Assembly (NCBI GenBank): GCA_023389315.1
Contig: JAEWEQ010000079.1
Coordinates: 1 to 53,168 of the forward strand
Length of the DNA: 53,168 bases
Origin: Actinomycetes bacterium
GTDB lineage: Bacteria > Actinomycetota > Actinomycetes > Actinomycetales > Actinomycetaceae
Direction: 5' to 3'
A program made the position numbers and the translations under genes. Below the pieces are notes generated by a model that had not been told where the DNA came from, did no database searches, and was given only the letters and a program-made list of their open reading frames with translations. Within the stretch, counting starts at the first letter, position 1; every line of letters starts with the position of its first letter. Below are positions 1-8,641 of this stretch, in pieces.

Positions 1-834
1 CAAACCAGTGGAACGCAGCACCGGCAGCAGGGCAACACCTTGGGCTCCCTGGCGTAGAGCGTTGCACAGGTGGGCGACGGGGAACACCGCTGCCACCACC
101 AAAATAGTGGTCATCGACGAAACGCTCACCAGGGACAGGGCGAAGCAAATCAGAACCCCGATCAGCAGCAGGCAGTAAGTGAAGCGGGAGGGGCGCTGCC
201 CCAAGCGCACCGCCAGGGTTTTCTTGCCCGATACCCGGTCGGTGGGGATGTCGCGGATGTTATTTACGAACAATAGTGCAATGGAGGCCAGGCCCACGCC
301 CACCGCCGCGGTCCACAGCCACCACGGGGCGGAAGGGATCTGCACCCAAGTGGTGCCAACGGTGGCCATCAAGCCGAAGAAGACGAATACGAACAGTTCT
401 GACAACCCGACACCGGCGTACCCGTAAGGGTGGGACCCCCCGGTGTAGAACCAGGCGGCCGCCACCGCGGCGATACCGGCCAGCAGCAGCCACCACTGGC
501 CCGATAGCCAAAGCAGCACCAGGCCCATGGCTCCGGCCAGCGCAAAACACCCTAGTGCCAGGGCTAGTACCGTGCGCGGTGAAACCTGGCCCGAAGCGGT
601 CAGGCGGGTGGGCCCCACCCGGTTGTCATCGGTGCCGCGCACCCCGTCAGAGTAGTCATTAGCGAAGTTCACCCCGATTTGCAGCAGCAGCGCCACTGCC
701 AATGCCAGCAAGGAACGCTGCCAAGAGAACGCCTCCAGACGCGCGGCCGCGCCCGCCCCGATGATCACCGGAGCAGCAGCCGCGGGTAGGGTACGCAGGC
801 GCGCACCTTCAAGCCACATGGCGGGGGAGGGCAT
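1..834 (-). CDS. menA: 1,4-dihydroxy-2-naphthoate polyprenyltransferase (partial)
   Basis: Membrane prenyltransferase that joins the polyprenyl tail to 1,4-dihydroxy-2-naphthoate to give demethylmenaquinone. The reading frame is open from an ATG at 834 to the left edge, so about 278 residues are visible and the C-terminus is missing. The UbiA-family signatures can be read directly: the first Asp-rich loop NDYSDGVRGTDDNRVG near residues 48-63 and the second, NNIRDIPTDRVSGKKT, near residues 180-195, with hydrophobic helices between them. The N-terminus (MPSPAMWLEGARLRTLP) is typical of MenA. It follows menE after 28 bp on the same strand, so the order is menB-menE-menA. The start has a weak GAGA ribosome site and is the only sensible choice. 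Confidence 0.93.
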   Translation of the reverse strand, partial: MPSPAMWLEGARLRTLPAAAAPVIIGAGAAARLEAFSWQRSLLALAVALLLQIGVNFANDYSDGVRGTDDNRVGPTRLTASGQVSPRTVLALALGCFALAGAMGLVLLWLSGQWWLLLAGIAAVAAAWFYTGGSHPYGYAGVGLSELFVFVFFGLMATVGTTWVQIPSAPWWLWTAAVGVGLASIALLFVNNIRDIPTDRVSGKKTLAVRLGQRPSRFTYCLLLIGVLICFALSLVSVSSMTTILVVAAVFPVAHLCNALRQGAQGVALLPVLRSTGL

Positions 835-862
835 GGGATTCTCTTTTCAACCGTAACTTCAG

Positions 863-2146
863 TCAGCGTTTCCAGGCGGTGCCGTCGGCGAGTGCCTGTA
901 GTAATAGTGTACGAACTTTTGCGGTATCTACCTTGGCCATTTCGGTGCGCGGTAGCTCACCCACGCACGCCACCACCCTTGGTGCCCAGGCGCGCGGCAG
1001 CCGCGCGGCCACTGCCTCCCGCAGCTGTGGCCCCAACTCTTGCGCGTCCGCGTCACTTTCCACCAAGGTGGCGACCACCTGCCCCCACTGCGGGTCGGGC
1101 AGGCCAATGGTGTGCGCGGCGCTGACCAGACCGGTGGCGAGTGTCGCGGCGTTCACCTGCGCGGGCACTACGTTCACCGCCCCGGAGATAATTACCGCAT
1201 CGGCGCGCCCTTCCACCCGCACCAGGGTGCCCTCAACACTGCCTAAATCAGCGGTGCGTAGCCAACGTCTGCCCGCTTCCATCACGAGGACGTTCGGGCC
1301 GGCATCCAAATACCCTTCCATCAACATGGGGCCGCTGATTTGTAGGCACCCGTCGTCGGCACTGCGGACCTCCACGCTGGGTAGTGGGTGGCCATCGTAA
1401 ACGCACCCACCGCCGGTTTCCGTCATCCCGTAGGTGGTGACTACTTTGAGGCCGGCGCCTCGGGCAGCGGCCAACACGTCCTCGTCAATGGCGGACCCGC
1501 CCACTAAAATGGCATCCAACTTCGCCAGCGCCGCCACCAGCGAACCTCCGGTTTCCAACGCTTGCTGCAGTTGGCGCTGCACCAACGACAGGTACGCGCG
1601 AGGGCGGGTGGGGAACTTCCATGACTCGGTATCGGTGGCGGTGTGGCAGGCGGTTTCCAAGGCAGCGGGGTCGAAGCCGCCGCTCATGTCGGCGATCACC
1701 GGGGGAGTGCCGCTGACGCAGGCGCGCATCAGGGTTTGCAGGCCGGCGACGTGGTGTACCGGCAGCGCTACGATCCAGCGGCCCGGCCCGCCGAGGAACT
1801 CGTGGGTGGCGCGGGCGGAGGCCACCAGGGCGGTGGTGGATAGGCCCACCAGGCGGGGGCTGCCGGTGCTGGAGCCGGAAGTTTCCAAGATCACGTCCAC
1901 CTTTGGGGGCAGGCGGCGCAGGCGCTGCTGCAAAGCCAAGTTCGTGGCCCCCAGGTTTTGGGGCAGGCACTCATCCGCGGGGCGCGGGGCCACCACGATC
2001 CACTGGCCGCGTTCCATGCCGGTCTTTTCGAAGCGTTCGTGGAACTCCCACAGTTTGTGGATGGCCGAATAGGTGCGGGTGATCGCCAGCGGGGAGGTGC
2101 CGCCGGGCACCAGCATCAGTTGGGGAGAGGACTGGGCAGAGGACAT
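863..2146 (-). CDS. menE: o-succinylbenzoate--CoA ligase
   Basis: Adenylate-forming enzyme that activates o-succinylbenzoate to its CoA thioester for MenB. It has 427 residues, fairly short for the ANL superfamily but usual for actinobacterial MenE. Visible motifs: the phosphate-binding loop LETSGSSTGSPRLVGLS (about residues 87-103), the adenine-binding segment TYGMTETGGG (about 237-246), the hinge region WLRTADLG (about 294-301), and a C-terminal PRTEMAKVDTAKV stretch carrying the candidate catalytic lysine. It lies 74 bp downstream of menB and 28 bp upstream of menA, all on the minus strand, consistent with one transcript. No clear Shine-Dalgarno is visible before the ATG, so the exact start is less certain than the identity. 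Confidence 0.92.
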   Translation of the reverse strand: MSSAQSSPQLMLVPGGTSPLAITRTYSAIHKLWEFHERFEKTGMERGQWIVVAPRPADECLPQNLGATNLALQQRLRRLPPKVDVILETSGSSTGSPRLVGLSTTALVASARATHEFLGGPGRWIVALPVHHVAGLQTLMRACVSGTPPVIADMSGGFDPAALETACHTATDTESWKFPTRPRAYLSLVQRQLQQALETGGSLVAALAKLDAILVGGSAIDEDVLAAARGAGLKVVTTYGMTETGGGCVYDGHPLPSVEVRSADDGCLQISGPMLMEGYLDAGPNVLVMEAGRRWLRTADLGSVEGTLVRVEGRADAVIISGAVNVVPAQVNAATLATGLVSAAHTIGLPDPQWGQVVATLVESDADAQELGPQLREAVAARLPRAWAPRVVACVGELPRTEMAKVDTAKVRTLLLQALADGTAWKR

Positions 2147-2220
2147 GGAGGGGCTTTCTGTTGGAATCGGGCGTTTAGTTGGCGAGGGCGTGGTCGGGCG
2201 AGCGCACCGCGACAGCGCGG

Positions 2221-3198
2221 CTAGAAGTAGTACGGGAAAGAGGACCAGTCGGGGGAGCGGCGCTCCACGAACGCATCGCGCCCCTCCTGGGCTTCCTCCG
2301 TCATATACGCCATGCGGGTGGCTTCCCCGGCGAACACCTGCTGGCCTGCCAACCCGTCATCAGCGAGGTTGAAAGCAAACTTCAACATGCGGATCGCCTG
2401 GGGTGACTTCGACGCAATAATACGCGCCCACTCCCACGCAGTGCTTTCAATCTGAGCGTGCGGCACGGCCTCGTTAACTACGCCCCACTGGGCGGCCTGC
2501 TCCCCGGAGTATTCGCGGGCTAGGAAGAAAATCTCTCGCGCCCGCTTATCACCCACCTGGCGGGCCAGTAGCGCCGACCCGTAGCCGGCGTCGAAGGACC
2601 CAACGTTGGCGTCAGTTTGCATGAAACGCGCATGCTCAGCAGAAGCAATCGACAGGTCACACACCACATTCAGGGAATGCCCACCCCCGGCGGCCCAGCC
2701 GTTGACTACGCAGATCACGACCTTCGGCATGGTGCGGATCAGGCGCTGCACCTCCAGGATGTGCAGACGCCCGGCACGCGCCGGATCCACCGCTTCACGC
2801 CGCGCTTGGGGGGAATCATCCTGCCCTGTCTGACCGGTCTCATACTGGTAGCCATCGCGCCCCCGGATGCGCTGATCCCCACCGGAGCAGAACCCGTAAC
2901 CACCGTCCTTGGGGGAGGGGCCGTTGCCAGTGAGGATCACTGCGGCCACGTCCGGGCTCATACGCGCATGGTCCAAACAGCGGTAGAGCTCATCCACGGT
3001 GTGGGGGCGGAACGCGTTACGCAGGATCGGGCGGTCGAAGGCGATACGGACCACCGGCATGTCGCTGCCAGCTGGGCGACCGTCCTCGTCGCCGCGAGAA
3101 ATCCCGCGATGGTAAGTCACGTCGGTAAGGTCGAACCCTTCGACTTCGCGCCAACGTTGGGGGTCGAAAGTGTCGGAAACTTCAGGCAAAACACTCAT
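2221..3198 (-). CDS. menB: 1,4-dihydroxy-2-naphthoyl-CoA synthase
   Basis: Crotonase-fold enzyme that closes the second naphthoquinone ring from o-succinylbenzoyl-CoA. It has 325 residues, slightly longer than enterobacterial MenB and near the mycobacterial length. Diagnostic segments are FCSGGDQRIRGRDGYQY, the oxyanion-hole region NGWAAGGGHSL and DANVGSFDAGYGSALLARQ, which holds the family's catalytic Asp-Gly-Tyr residues. The C-terminus SPDWSSFPYYF is typical of MenB. It is the first gene of the menB-menE-menA run. The ATG lies 6 nt after a TAAGAT box (3205-3210, minus strand), so the mRNA may begin at the start codon. It is divergent from the ornithine carbamoyltransferase gene. Confidence 0.96.
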   Translation of the reverse strand: MSVLPEVSDTFDPQRWREVEGFDLTDVTYHRGISRGDEDGRPAGSDMPVVRIAFDRPILRNAFRPHTVDELYRCLDHARMSPDVAAVILTGNGPSPKDGGYGFCSGGDQRIRGRDGYQYETGQTGQDDSPQARREAVDPARAGRLHILEVQRLIRTMPKVVICVVNGWAAGGGHSLNVVCDLSIASAEHARFMQTDANVGSFDAGYGSALLARQVGDKRAREIFFLAREYSGEQAAQWGVVNEAVPHAQIESTAWEWARIIASKSPQAIRMLKFAFNLADDGLAGQQVFAGEATRMAYMTEEAQEGRDAFVERRSPDWSSFPYYF

Positions 3199-3249
3199 AG
3201 TGTTATCTTAGTCCGCAGCCGGCGGGTGCTGGCGCGCTAACATATAGGC
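3199..3249. promoter_or_regulatory. Divergent promoters, probably leaderless both ways
   Basis: This 51-bp gap separates menB (minus) from argF (plus). On the minus strand TAAGAT (3205-3210) is followed by exactly 6 nt and the menB ATG. On the plus strand TAACAT (3238-3243) is followed by exactly 6 nt and the argF ATG. Neither start has a Shine-Dalgarno sequence. A -10 box 6 nt before the start codon places transcription initiation at or next to the ATG, a common arrangement in actinobacteria. No convincing -35 boxes are seen, so the assignment rests on the matched spacing. Confidence 0.55.
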
Positions 3250-4248
3250 ATGGATTTTCCCCTCAGTGGGCGCAGCTTCCTGCGCGAGTTAGATTTCACC
3301 CCCGACCAGTGGCGCTACCTGCTGGACTTGGCCGCCGACCTGAAAGCGGCGAAGAAAGCCGGCAACGAAACCCAGTATTTGCGAGGACGTTCCATCGCGT
3401 TGGTATTCGAAAAATCCTCCACCCGTACGCGCTGCGCGTTCGAGGTGGCGGCGTTCGACCAGGGTGCGCACACCACTTATATTGACCCCACCTCCTCCCA
3501 CCTGGGTGGGAAAGAATCGGTGGCGGACACCGCGCGCGTGTTGGGCCGCATGTTCGATGGCATTGAGTTCCGAGGCAACTACCAAGCCACCGCGGAAGGC
3601 CTAGCGAAATACGCAGGGGTGCCGGTTTTCAACGGTTTGACGGACCTGTGGCACCCCACGCAGATGCTGGCTGACACCCTCACCATGCGCGAACACACAG
3701 CCGGGGAACTGTCTGATACCGGGTTCGCCTACGTGGGGGATGCGCGTTACAACATGGGGCGTTCACTGCTGGTGACTGGCGCGATGATGGGGATGCGCAC
3801 GGTGATTTGCGCCCCCGCCGCGCTGCAGCCACCCGGCGACGTGGTGCGCGCCGCCCAGCAGATCGCGGAGCAAACCGGGGCGGAAGTCGTCATTACCGAG
3901 GACGTGGCGGAAGTTGCCGGGTGCGAGTTCATCCACACCGACATGTGGGTGTCGATGGGTGAGCCGGCCGCGGTGTGGGATGAGCGAGTGGAGCTGCTGC
4001 GCCCCTACCGCGTAGATACTGACTTGATGGCGCGTGCCGGTGAGGAAGCCAAGTTCATGCACTGCCTGCCGGCCCTGCACGATGCTTCTACGACCACTGG
4101 CAAACACGTCCTCGACCATTATGGTTTGGACGGGTGCGAGGTCAGCAACGAAGTGTTTGAGGGGGAAAACTCACTGGTATTTGACCAGGCGGAGAACCGG
4201 TTGCACACCATCAAAGCGGTGATGGTGGCGATGCTGGGCCGCGAGTGA
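3250..4248 (+). CDS. argF: Ornithine carbamoyltransferase
   Basis: Transfers the carbamoyl group of carbamoyl phosphate to ornithine to make citrulline, or runs in reverse in the arginine deiminase pathway. It has 332 residues. Visible motifs are the carbamoyl-phosphate loop SSTRTRCAFE (about residues 56-65), the HPTQ motif (about 136-139), the ornithine-binding region VSMGEP, and FMHCLPALHD (about 269-278) with the catalytic Cys. The FMHCLPALHD form and the length also fit catabolic ArcB, so the direction of use in the cell is open. No other arginine genes are adjacent. It ends at a bidirectional hairpin shared with the convergent lipoprotein gene. The start lies 6 nt after a TAACAT box. Confidence 0.93.
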   Translation: MDFPLSGRSFLRELDFTPDQWRYLLDLAADLKAAKKAGNETQYLRGRSIALVFEKSSTRTRCAFEVAAFDQGAHTTYIDPTSSHLGGKESVADTARVLGRMFDGIEFRGNYQATAEGLAKYAGVPVFNGLTDLWHPTQMLADTLTMREHTAGELSDTGFAYVGDARYNMGRSLLVTGAMMGMRTVICAPAALQPPGDVVRAAQQIAEQTGAEVVITEDVAEVAGCEFIHTDMWVSMGEPAAVWDERVELLRPYRVDTDLMARAGEEAKFMHCLPALHDASTTTGKHVLDHYGLDGCEVSNEVFEGENSLVFDQAENRLHTIKAVMVAMLGRE

Positions 4249-4303
4249 GCCGTGTGGGGTGAGGGGAGCTTAGTGGATTGCCCGCCACGTGACCGCCCGC
4301 CGC

Positions 4304-4358
4304 GAGATTGACCCGCCGCGTGGCTGCGCGGCCTGAGATTGACCCGCCGCGTGGCTGC
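4304..4358. repeat. Two direct copies of a 24-bp unit
   Basis: Two identical 24-bp units (4304-4327 and 4335-4358), each beginning GAGATTGACCCGCCGCGTGG, repeat with a 31-bp period in the gap after argF. A degenerate partial version (GACCGCCCGCCGCG) precedes them. No function is apparent. Confidence 0.8.
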
Positions 4359-4396
4359 ACCGCACGACCTCACCCACAGCTGCTCTAACTAACAGC

Positions 4397-4429
4397 TGCG
4401 CCGCGCCCCTTCTTTCGAGGCGCGGCGCA
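4397..4429. terminator. Bidirectional hairpin terminator
   Basis: Perfect 11-bp stem (4397-4407 with 4419-4429, core GCGCCGCGCC) around an 11-nt loop, placed between the convergent argF and lipoprotein genes. There is no long T tract on either side, but the position and stem stability suggest shared termination. Confidence 0.7.
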
Positions 4430-4449
4430 ACTGCTATCTTGCGGGAAAA

Positions 4450-6222
4450 CTACTGGTAGGTAACCAGGTCCGGCAGCGGATCCACCTGCGAGTAGGTCTG
4501 CTCCGGGGTGAGCATCGGTTGATCTTCGTCGATGAAGTTCTTCCAACCCCAGTGCACGTTCGCGGGAGCGTCCTCGTGCAAAACCTTCCAAGTGCCCTGC
4601 TTATCGGGCTGCGAGCCTTGCCCGTCCGCATGAATCAGCACCGGCGTTTGGGGGTAATGCGTGTGGATCTGATCGCGGTCACGCAGCATCTGGATCTGGA
4701 ACTGGTGCAAAATCACCATCTTCGGCGGCAGTTGCCGCTCGGTCACAAACTTCGCCATGTAATCCATCACCTGGTTCACTTCCGCAGCTTCCACCGACCC
4801 GATCCGAGTGAGGGGTTTTTCATCCGGCCCCAGTCGCCATTCGGGGTCCAGTGCGATCCCCACGTGCGGGTAGGTCAGCAGCTTCTCATACTGCTTCACC
4901 TGGGTGAGGAAATCAGCGCGCCCGGGTTGGAAATCGATAATCACATACTGGCCGGCCGCGGCCGCAGCTTCCACCAGCGGCACGAAATCCTCAGCGGGCC
5001 ACTCGTTGGAATAGTTACCGTCCTTGCCCGGATCGCCAGAAGCAACCGTGACAATGATTTCGAGGGCGGGTACCACCGTGTCCTCGGTGAGTGCTTGGTA
5101 AACGGCCGCCTGGTCAGCGGCGCGCTTAACGGTGGCTTCCATATCCTGCTCGCCCAGCACTCCGAGGGCGGGGGTGACGGGCGTGCCATAGAGGGCCACG
5201 TAGCGTTTGCCGCTAAATAGGTCGTAACCGCCTCCCGGTAGCTCCACACCTGCGCGAAGTACCTGGGTTCGCCACCGCAGATCGGCGCTAGTTCCGAAGG
5301 TATCGCCTAAGGCCAGCACGGAGCCGGCCGACTTCAATGCCTTAGTGTCGTCACTTGATATCGGAAGGGACGCTGAATTTGCATGGTTAGCACTGTCGGA
5401 AGCCCAAACCACTTGGCTGCCGCGAGCTAGGAGGTTAGCGACCGCAGTTACGCTGGCCGTGTCAGCGTCTACTAGTGCGACGGGGTGGCTACTTTCAGCT
5501 CGAGTCTCGGATGGGTCAGGCGTCGCAGTGGGGGAAGGTGAAGCTGTGGGGGCGGGCGTCCCGGTGCTATCCGCAGGTGAACATTCCGCGAGGTCGGGGT
5601 TGGTTGGGTCAGGCTGACTTAGCTTTGGGAAAGCCACGGCACCTCTTGACTCTGCCTGGTCAGAAGTCGTCGGGGGAGGAGTCGAAGACTCCACAACCGT
5701 GTCGGGAGCTAACGCAACTAGAGCTTTTACTGCTTCCGCACCAGAGGAAACCTCAGGCATTGGCGCCCCTGCTAGTTGGAGGCCGGTGAGCTTACTTAAC
5801 TCTTTGGCGGTGTTTGGGGCGGGTCGCACCTGTAGGTTGGATTCAGGCACGTTCGCTTCCCCCACCGTGAGCACATATTTTGTTTCTAGCCGTTTGAGTT
5901 CACCGGCGAGATCTTCCGTGTTCGCAAGCAAACTTGGTGCGCCCAGTGCCCGGGTTAGGGATGCCGCTCGCAGCTGGGAGGGCAAATCAGTGCCACTTAC
6001 GATCACCACCGGGGCGCTGCAAAAGAGGCCGGTGGCCGTGGCCGAGGTTGAGGCGGCGGCATCTGCGGGGAAGACACTAGCGTCCGGCAGTGGTGCCGAG
6101 AGCGCAGCTGGCTGAGCCTGTTCTTGGCTGGTCTGGGAACTGCACCCTCCCAGTGGGATCAGTAGAGCGCTTACGGCTGTAATCGCAAGGGCCGTTGGGA
6201 GAAAATGTCTACGTGACTTCAA
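4450..6222 (-). CDS. Putative lipoprotein of unknown function, 590 residues
   Basis: I do not recognise a named family with confidence. The N-terminus is a lipoprotein signal: basic MKSRRHF, a hydrophobic run, then the lipobox LIPLGGC with the lipidated Cys near residue 27. Residues about 65-330 contain repeated Rossmann-like strands (PVVIVSGTDLPSQLRAA, YVLTVGEANV, SVLALGDTFG) recalling cell-wall-binding repeat 2 modules, interrupted by a Pro/Ser/Thr-rich linker (about 190-240). The C-terminal half (YVIIDFQPGRADF, HVGIALDPEW, KMVILHQFQ, VLIHADGQG) alternates beta strands and helices with acidic residues, like a TIM-barrel hydrolase. I infer an exported wall-associated protein. The start is TTG at 6222, preceded by GGGAAG. 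A 68-codon frame (6219-6425) ends across this start but has no other support. Confidence 0.75.
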   Translation of the reverse strand: MKSRRHFLPTALAITAVSALLIPLGGCSSQTSQEQAQPAALSAPLPDASVFPADAAASTSATATGLFCSAPVVIVSGTDLPSQLRAASLTRALGAPSLLANTEDLAGELKRLETKYVLTVGEANVPESNLQVRPAPNTAKELSKLTGLQLAGAPMPEVSSGAEAVKALVALAPDTVVESSTPPPTTSDQAESRGAVAFPKLSQPDPTNPDLAECSPADSTGTPAPTASPSPTATPDPSETRAESSHPVALVDADTASVTAVANLLARGSQVVWASDSANHANSASLPISSDDTKALKSAGSVLALGDTFGTSADLRWRTQVLRAGVELPGGGYDLFSGKRYVALYGTPVTPALGVLGEQDMEATVKRAADQAAVYQALTEDTVVPALEIIVTVASGDPGKDGNYSNEWPAEDFVPLVEAAAAAGQYVIIDFQPGRADFLTQVKQYEKLLTYPHVGIALDPEWRLGPDEKPLTRIGSVEAAEVNQVMDYMAKFVTERQLPPKMVILHQFQIQMLRDRDQIHTHYPQTPVLIHADGQGSQPDKQGTWKVLHEDAPANVHWGWKNFIDEDQPMLTPEQTYSQVDPLPDLVTYQ

Positions 6223-6698
6223 GATATCGCTTCCCGTGGTTCAAGGTTTTCGATCAGGCGGGCGTGGTTAGGTGCAGATTTCACCGAATAAAGCTGGTAG
6301 AGATTAACCAGCGGCAGGTGAGCTGCCCGCTTCCATGGTAGTAAGTGCTCCAGGCCGCGGCATTTTTTATCTGTTATTTGTTGGCGCAAGTGTGTGACGC
6401 CAGAATTTGGTAAGAGGTGGCGCAACTATGTTCCTACGATCGTTATGGTTTTGTTACCTGCGTGAATAAACGAAAGTGGGTTGAGATTACAGTCTTTTTG
6501 CGGCTTCTGTGAAGATTTGGCGGAGGGGGAGCGCTGGTCCGCCTGCGGGTGGGCCTAAAGGCCCTTCTGACAGTCTGTCAGGAAAGTAACATTGCATATA
6601 ACAGGCGCAGGTTAACTCTTTCAGGGTGGAAGGTCACGCTCGACGCTGAAGCTGACACCGCGATCCTGCCCGGGAACAAGTCCGAAGGGAGGGTGACG
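6223..6698. promoter_or_regulatory. nrfH: Control region of the nrf operon
   Basis: This 476-bp region has no convincing gene. It holds two adjacent perfect dyads: GGGCCTAAAGGCCC (6551-6564) and CTGACAGTCTGTCAG (6567-6581). A candidate -10 TATAAC (6597-6602) lies 16 nt after CTGTCA (6575-6580), which is a 4/6 match to -35 and sits inside the second dyad. The first dyad resembles the two-half-site shape bound by LuxR/NarL-type response regulators such as DosR or NreC. That family assignment is inference. A good ribosome site, GGAGGG, precedes the nrfH ATG at 6699. The 6223-6425 part serves as leader or promoter DNA for the divergent lipoprotein gene, with no clear boxes. Confidence 0.45.
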
Positions 6699-7184
6699 AT
6701 GGAAAAGGCAAGTAAGTGGCGCACCTTGTTCACGCCGGCCTTTCTGCTGCAAGCCGCAGCGGTCTTCGTTCTCGGTTCCCTGGTGGGGGTCAGCCTTTTT
6801 ACCCTGATCTATGCCAAGGGGTATTCCTACCTAGGTAGCGATCCTAGAGCTTGTGTTAACTGCCACGTCATGGAACCGCAGTACGCCGCCTGGAAAGCCG
6901 GTTCGCACGCGGGGGTAGCTACCTGTAACGACTGCCATACGCCTCATGACAATATCGTTCATAAATACCTCGTTAAAGCTGAACACGGGATCAATCATGG
7001 GGCAAAGTTCACCACTGGTTGGTACCCAGAACATATCCAGATACGCGAATCCAGTCGCAAGGTCACAAACGAAGCTTGCCTTTACTGCCACAGTGATCTG
7101 ACTTCTGACATGCACGTTACGTACGGCTCCGACCAAATCCAATGCACCCACTGTCATTCCGGCGTAGGACACGAAAGTAGATGA
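6699..7184 (+). CDS. nrfH: Cytochrome c nitrite reductase small subunit NrfH
   Basis: Membrane-anchored tetrahaem menaquinol dehydrogenase that passes electrons to NrfA. From the ATG at 6699 it has 161 residues, the usual NrfH size. An upstream in-frame ATG at 6549 is less likely because GGAGGG lies just before 6699. One N-terminal helix (about residues 8-35) is followed by four CXXCH haem sites: CVNCH, CNDCH, CLYCH and CTHCH. The first reads CVNCHVM, matching the CXXCHXM pattern in which Met ligates haem 1 of known NrfH. It overlaps nrfA by 4 bp (ATGA), so the two are translationally coupled and presumably form the NrfHA complex on the outer face of the membrane. Confidence 0.96.
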   Translation: MEKASKWRTLFTPAFLLQAAAVFVLGSLVGVSLFTLIYAKGYSYLGSDPRACVNCHVMEPQYAAWKAGSHAGVATCNDCHTPHDNIVHKYLVKAEHGINHGAKFTTGWYPEHIQIRESSRKVTNEACLYCHSDLTSDMHVTYGSDQIQCTHCHSGVGHESR

Positions 7185-8641
7185 GGATGACCATGAGCAC
7201 CACGACCAAAACCCGGCGGCGCTACCTACTGCTGATTGCAGCAATTGTGGTGACCGCCCTCGTCACCATGAGCATCACGGCTTTACTCATCAACATCATG
7301 GAACGTAAGAGTGAAGCAAGTGAACGATTCGAAAAAGTCGTCGAACTAGACGAAAACACGGTTGATCCAGCAGTATGGGGAAAGAACTTCCCACTCCAGT
7401 ACGAGTCTTACCTTAAAACTAAGGAGATGGTCCCCACGGTTCATGCTGGATCCACTAAAGTGGCGCATGAGCCCAGCGAAAAGGATCCGCGCACTGAAGT
7501 CTCTTCCAGTCGTGTGGAAGAAGATCCCCGGCTGAAAGAAATGTGGGCCGGTTACCCCTTCGCGGTTGACTATCGGCACGCTCGCGGGCACGCTTACATG
7601 CTGGATGATCAGCGCTACACCCTCCGGGTAACTGATTTCGAACAACCCGGCACCTGCTTAAACTGCCACGCTTCCACCGTCAAGGTCATGAATGATCTGG
7701 GCAATGGTGATACTAATGCCGGCTTTGCGGCGATGAATAAGATGCCGTATGCGGAAGTTACCAAACTGGCCGAACACCCGGTAGCGTGCATTGACTGTCA
7801 CGATCCCAAGACCATGGAACTGCGCATCACCAGGCCGGCGTTCATTAACGGTATTCGAGATCTGAAGGCTTCCCAAGGAATCAAAGACTTCGACGTGAAC
7901 CGCGATGCCACCCATGAAGAGATGCGCTCCTACGTATGCGGCCAATGCCATGTCGAGTACTACTTCAAGGGCGAGGATAAGACGCTAACCTTCCCCTGGG
8001 CCAAAGGCATTGACATTGACGATATATGGGATTACTACCAAGAGGACGGGCACGTCGACTTCACCAACGCCAAGACGGGGGCGAAGATACTGAAGGCGCA
8101 ACACCCAGAGTTCGATATTTGGAATAACTCGATTCACGCCGCCAACGGCGTCAGTTGCGCTGACTGCCATATGCCCTACCAACGGCACGGCGCTAAGAAA
8201 GTATCCAACCACCATTTGCAAAGCCCGCTGCTGATGGTTAACTCCTCCTGCATGAGCTGTCACCACGCCACCGAAGAAGAGATGAAGGATCGAGTTGTGG
8301 AGATTCAAGACCGCTTCATTCACTCCCGTGACCAAGCTTTCGATGCGCTCACGGCGCTAATAGCGGACTTGGAAAAAGCCAAGGACGATCCCGCTGTACC
8401 GGCTGAGAACCTAGAAGCGGCCCGAAGCTTCCAAAACAAAGCGAGCTTCTACCTCGATTACGTATATTCGGAAAACTCCTACGGTTTCCACGCTCCGGCC
8501 TACATTCATCGCATCCTGGGTGACTCTCTTGACGCCTCCCGGCGTGGGCAACTGGTACTTAAAGGTGTCGATCCCTCCCATCTGGAACCTTCGCAGGTGA
8601 CCATCGAAAACACGAAGGCAGCCAACGCCCGTGGCAACTGA
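7181..8641 (+). CDS. nrfA: Ammonia-forming cytochrome c nitrite reductase NrfA
   Basis: Pentahaem enzyme that reduces nitrite to ammonium with six electrons outside the cytoplasmic membrane. It has 486 residues with an N-terminal membrane or signal helix (about 14-38). The haem sites are CLNCH (159-163), CIDCH (203-207), CGQCH (253-257), CADCH (326-330) and CMSCH (357-361). The segment CGQCHVEYYF is diagnostic of NrfA. The catalytic haem 1 site is CXXCH rather than the CXXCK of Escherichia coli NrfA, so no dedicated NrfEFG-type lyase is required, consistent with the general Ccs genes downstream. The frame opens ATGAGGATGACCATG; the first ATG overlaps the nrfH stop, and either of the next two could also be used. 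Confidence 0.97.
   Translation: MRMTMSTTTKTRRRYLLLIAAIVVTALVTMSITALLINIMERKSEASERFEKVVELDENTVDPAVWGKNFPLQYESYLKTKEMVPTVHAGSTKVAHEPSEKDPRTEVSSSRVEEDPRLKEMWAGYPFAVDYRHARGHAYMLDDQRYTLRVTDFEQPGTCLNCHASTVKVMNDLGNGDTNAGFAAMNKMPYAEVTKLAEHPVACIDCHDPKTMELRITRPAFINGIRDLKASQGIKDFDVNRDATHEEMRSYVCGQCHVEYYFKGEDKTLTFPWAKGIDIDDIWDYYQEDGHVDFTNAKTGAKILKAQHPEFDIWNNSIHAANGVSCADCHMPYQRHGAKKVSNHHLQSPLLMVNSSCMSCHHATEEEMKDRVVEIQDRFIHSRDQAFDALTALIADLEKAKDDPAVPAENLEAARSFQNKASFYLDYVYSENSYGFHAPAYIHRILGDSLDASRRGQLVLKGVDPSHLEPSQVTIENTKAANARGN

Noticed and set aside
6219..6425. 68-codon frame overlapping the lipoprotein start
   Set aside because: No ribosome site, no recognisable motif, and it lies in the divergent control region. 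It is kept only as a remark under the lipoprotein gene.
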